From contig JAEZLY010000213.1 of assembly GCA_023414985.1 (NCBI GenBank), forward strand, positions 1-6,719: a DNA stretch of 6,719 bases. Reading direction: 5' to 3'. The notes beneath the pieces were generated by a model that was not told the DNA's origin, did no database searches, and worked only from the letters and a program-made list of their open reading frames with translations. This document shows, piece after piece, positions 5,153 to 6,719 of the stretch; the first letter of the stretch is position 1; every line of letters starts with the position of its first letter. Both the position numbers and the translations under genes were made by a program. This stretch comes from Bacillota bacterium (GTDB lineage: Bacteria > Bacillota > Clostridia > Lachnospirales > Lachnospiraceae).

Positions 5153-5180
5153 TTCATAAATTAGTATATACTATTGTAAA
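5153..5180 (-). promoter_or_regulatory. Possible thioesterase promoter with a 12-bp palindrome in its spacer
   Basis: On the minus strand TTTACA (5175-5180) is followed after 16 bp by TATGAA (5153-5158). The -35 is good and the -10 weak. The spacer holds a perfect 12-bp palindrome, TAGTATATACTA (5162-5173), a plausible operator. The region is very AT-rich, so chance matches are likely and confidence is low. Confidence 0.33.
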
Positions 5181-5182
5181 CC

Positions 5183-5235
5183 TTTTTTAAAAAAAATACA
5201 AAAAATCTTTTCAACAGATAATTTTATGGTATAAT
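5183..5235 (+). promoter_or_regulatory. Strong fba promoter with extended -10 and A-tract UP-like element
   Basis: A perfect TATAAT (5230-5235) is preceded by TGG, giving an extended -10 (TGn). TTTTCA (5208-5213), 16 bp upstream, is a weak -35. A/T tracts at 5183-5206 just upstream resemble an UP element. The predicted start is near 5242, about 45 nt before the aldolase ATG. The arrangement suits a highly expressed glycolytic gene. Confidence 0.65.
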
Positions 5236-5286
5236 AAATGGAGCATTGAAAAATATTTAACAAATATGGAAAGGATTGATGAGATT

Positions 5287-6228
5287 ATGGCATTAGTTAC
5301 AACGAAAGAAATGTTTCAGAAGGCATATGCCGGTGGTTATGCAATTGGTGCTTTTAACGTAAATAATATGGAGATCGTACAGGGAATTACTGAGGCAGCA
5401 AAAGAGTTAAACGCTCCGGTAATATTACAGGTATCAGCTGGCGCAAGAAAGTATGCTAAGCATGCTTACCTTGTTAAATTAGTTGAGGCGGCATTAGAAG
5501 ATACAGATCTTCCGATCGCTCTTCACTTAGATCATGGCGATGATTTTGAAATTTGTAAAGCTTGTATCGACGGTGGTTTCTCCTCCGTTATGATTGATGG
5601 TTCTAAGCACAGCTTTGAGGACAATATCGCTTTGACCAAGAAGGTTGTTGAATATGCTCATGCACATGGAGCAGTTGTTGAAGGTGAATTAGGTAAGCTG
5701 GCAGGTATTGAGGATGATGTTAAGGTTAAGGCTGAAGATGCATCCTATACCAGACCCGAAGAAGTAGAAGAATTTGTAACCCGTACCGGTGTTGACTCAC
5801 TTGCAATCGCAATCGGTACAAGCCACGGCGCATTCAAGTTCAAACCGGGTCAGAAGCCTCAGCTTCGTTTTGATATCTTGGAAGAGGTAGCAAAGAGACT
5901 TCCTAACTTCCCGATCGTATTACATGGTGCTTCCAGTGTATCACAGGAATACGTTGAGATTATTAAGCAGTACGGTGGTAAGATGGATGATGCAATCGGT
6001 ATTCCGGAGGATATGTTAAGACAGGCTGCGAAGATGGCAGTATGTAAGATTAACATTGACTCTGATTTAAGACTTGCATTTACCGCAGGCATCAGAGAAT
6101 ATCTGTATAGCAATCCGAGTCACTTTGATCCCAGACAGTACCTTACACCTGCAAGAAATAACATTAAGACTCTTGTAAAACACAAGATCGTTAATGTACT
6201 TGGCTGTGACGGCGCTGCATTAAAATAA
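5287..6228 (+). CDS. fba: Class II fructose-1,6-bisphosphate aldolase
   Basis: This zinc-dependent glycolytic enzyme cleaves fructose-1,6-bisphosphate to dihydroxyacetone phosphate and glyceraldehyde-3-phosphate, and runs in reverse for gluconeogenesis. The 313-residue protein contains GAFNVNNME (21-29). HLDHGD (80-85) gives catalytic Asp82 and zinc ligand His83. His180 (in GTSHGAFK) and His213 (in VLHGASS) are the other zinc ligands. NIDSD (256-260) binds substrate phosphate. The ATG at 5287 is chosen because MALVTTKEMF is the family's conserved start and GGAAAGGA (5268-5275) lies 11 nt upstream. An in-frame ATG at 5266 would add seven residues but has no ribosome binding site. Codon choice looks more uniform and biased than in the neighbours, as expected for high expression. 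A strong terminator follows. A tagatose-bisphosphate aldolase is the main alternative, but a stand-alone gene with a strong promoter favours the glycolytic enzyme. Confidence 0.95.
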   Translation: MALVTTKEMFQKAYAGGYAIGAFNVNNMEIVQGITEAAKELNAPVILQVSAGARKYAKHAYLVKLVEAALEDTDLPIALHLDHGDDFEICKACIDGGFSSVMIDGSKHSFEDNIALTKKVVEYAHAHGAVVEGELGKLAGIEDDVKVKAEDASYTRPEEVEEFVTRTGVDSLAIAIGTSHGAFKFKPGQKPQLRFDILEEVAKRLPNFPIVLHGASSVSQEYVEIIKQYGGKMDDAIGIPEDMLRQAAKMAVCKINIDSDLRLAFTAGIREYLYSNPSHFDPRQYLTPARNNIKTLVKHKIVNVLGCDGAALK

Positions 6229-6247
6229 TTCATATTATATAAAGTAT

Positions 6248-6284
6248 AAAAGGGTGCCGCACAATTTTGTGCGGCACCCTTTTT
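6248..6284. terminator. Bidirectional intrinsic terminator between fba and the EAL gene
   Basis: A perfect 12-bp GC-rich stem pairs AGGGTGCCGCAC (6251-6262) with GTGCGGCACCCT (6269-6280). The loop is aatttt, of which AA/TT may also pair. It is flanked by AAA on the left and TTTT on the right, so it gives a U-tract on both strands. It begins 20 nt after the aldolase stop and lies 3 nt from the stop of the convergent EAL gene. Confidence 0.95.
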
Positions 6285-6287
6285 CAC

Positions 6288-6719
6288 TTAAAACAGCGAG
6301 CACTGGGAGATCAGATCATCCTCCCGCAGGACCTCCAATAGCTCAGAGGGATGGAGGGGTGGACTGAAGATGAAGCCCTGTACGATATCGCAATGTCTTG
6401 CCTTCAGGAGTGTGAGCTGTTCCTCGGTTTCTACACCTTCCGCCACAACTCTGATATCAAGACTATGGGCTAGCTGGATAATGGTCTCAGCAATCTGAAC
6501 ATCCTTTTCATTTGTACAGATATTATCTATAAAGGATTTATCGATCTTTAGGGTATCAATCGGCATCTGTGTCAGGTAATTCAAGGAAGAATAGCCGGTT
6601 CCGAAGTCATCTAGGGATACCTTGACTCCAAGCTGCTGCAGGTTATTTAACAGCATGGTTGCATCCATAATGGAGGATACCAAGGTGCTTTCCGTAATCT
6701 CCAATTCAAGATACTCCGG
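6288..6719 (-). CDS. EAL-domain cyclic-di-GMP phosphodiesterase, C-terminal part (5' end outside window)
   Basis: The EAL domain linearises the second messenger cyclic-di-GMP to pGpG. The window holds 143 codons plus the stop, and the frame remains open to the window edge. The first residues read PEYLELEITES, so the true start lies outside. Counting from the edge, the visible catalytic motifs are EITES (about 7-11), DDFGTGYSSL (about 37-46, metal-binding Asp pair and loop 6), LKIDKSFI (about 57-64, catalytic Lys), EGVETEEQ (about 94-101) and QGFIFSPP (about 114-121). All C-terminal active-site residues of the family appear intact, so it is probably an active enzyme rather than a degenerate sensor. 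The EAL signature itself and any sensory or GGDEF domains are not visible. The C-terminus ends shortly after the domain. Confidence 0.94.
   Translation of the reverse strand, partial: PEYLELEITESTLVSSIMDATMLLNNLQQLGVKVSLDDFGTGYSSLNYLTQMPIDTLKIDKSFIDNICTNEKDVQIAETIIQLAHSLDIRVVAEGVETEEQLTLLKARHCDIVQGFIFSPPLHPSELLEVLREDDLISQCSLF

Noticed and set aside
5266..5286. Upstream in-frame ATG for the aldolase
   Set aside because: There is no ribosome binding site before it, while the ATG at 5287 has one and matches the conserved MALVTTKEMF start.

Overview
The window looks like chromosomal sequence from a low-to-moderate GC Clostridia relative, most likely a Lachnospiraceae-type organism. This is inferred from the strong AGGAGG-type ribosome binding sites, clostridial-style sigma-A promoters, a clostridial Ogg-type 8-oxoguanine glycosylase, a class II fructose-bisphosphate aldolase and a short archaeal-type AspRS. 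It holds seven main protein genes (two cut by the window edges) plus one very short leader ORF. No mobile element, CRISPR array, tRNA or rRNA is visible.

Layout from left to right. 1-473 (-) is a GNAT acetyltransferase cut near its C-terminus. A divergent promoter region follows. 681-1502 (+) is an 8-oxoguanine DNA glycosylase/AP lyase, and 1632-1997 (+) is a small, charged, His-rich protein of unknown function. A large composite hairpin (2019-2085) separates it from the convergent aspS gene (2090-3415, -). The stretch 3416-3889 has no large gene. It carries the aspS regulatory leader, read leftwards, and the promoter of an SDR oxidoreductase (3890-4627, +). The SDR gene meets a convergent hotdog acyl-CoA thioesterase (4641-5111, -) with only 13 nt between them. 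An AT-rich divergent promoter region leads to class II fructose-bisphosphate aldolase (5287-6228, +). A strong bidirectional terminator separates this from the C-terminal part of an EAL-domain cyclic-di-GMP phosphodiesterase (6288 to the window end, -).

The most interesting region is the aspS leader. A good promoter (-35 TTGACT, 17 bp, -10 TATTCT) would start a transcript near 3654. About 24 nt later is an 18-codon ORF, MAAAYTYALNRDDDRRRL, with an Asn codon and three consecutive Asp codons. It is followed by a chain of mutually exclusive RNA pairings ending in an intrinsic terminator with seven U, and then by aspS, an aspartyl-tRNA synthetase gene. This layout matches ribosome-mediated transcription attenuation responding to charged tRNA-Asp. 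No T-box consensus was found, although T-boxes are the usual regulators of synthetase genes in Firmicutes. The ORF, promoter, pairings and terminator are directly visible; the regulatory mechanism is inferred.

Otherwise the genes are individually transcribed housekeeping or accessory functions (DNA repair, translation, glycolysis, acyl-CoA turnover, signalling), with mostly divergent or convergent neighbours and no large operon.
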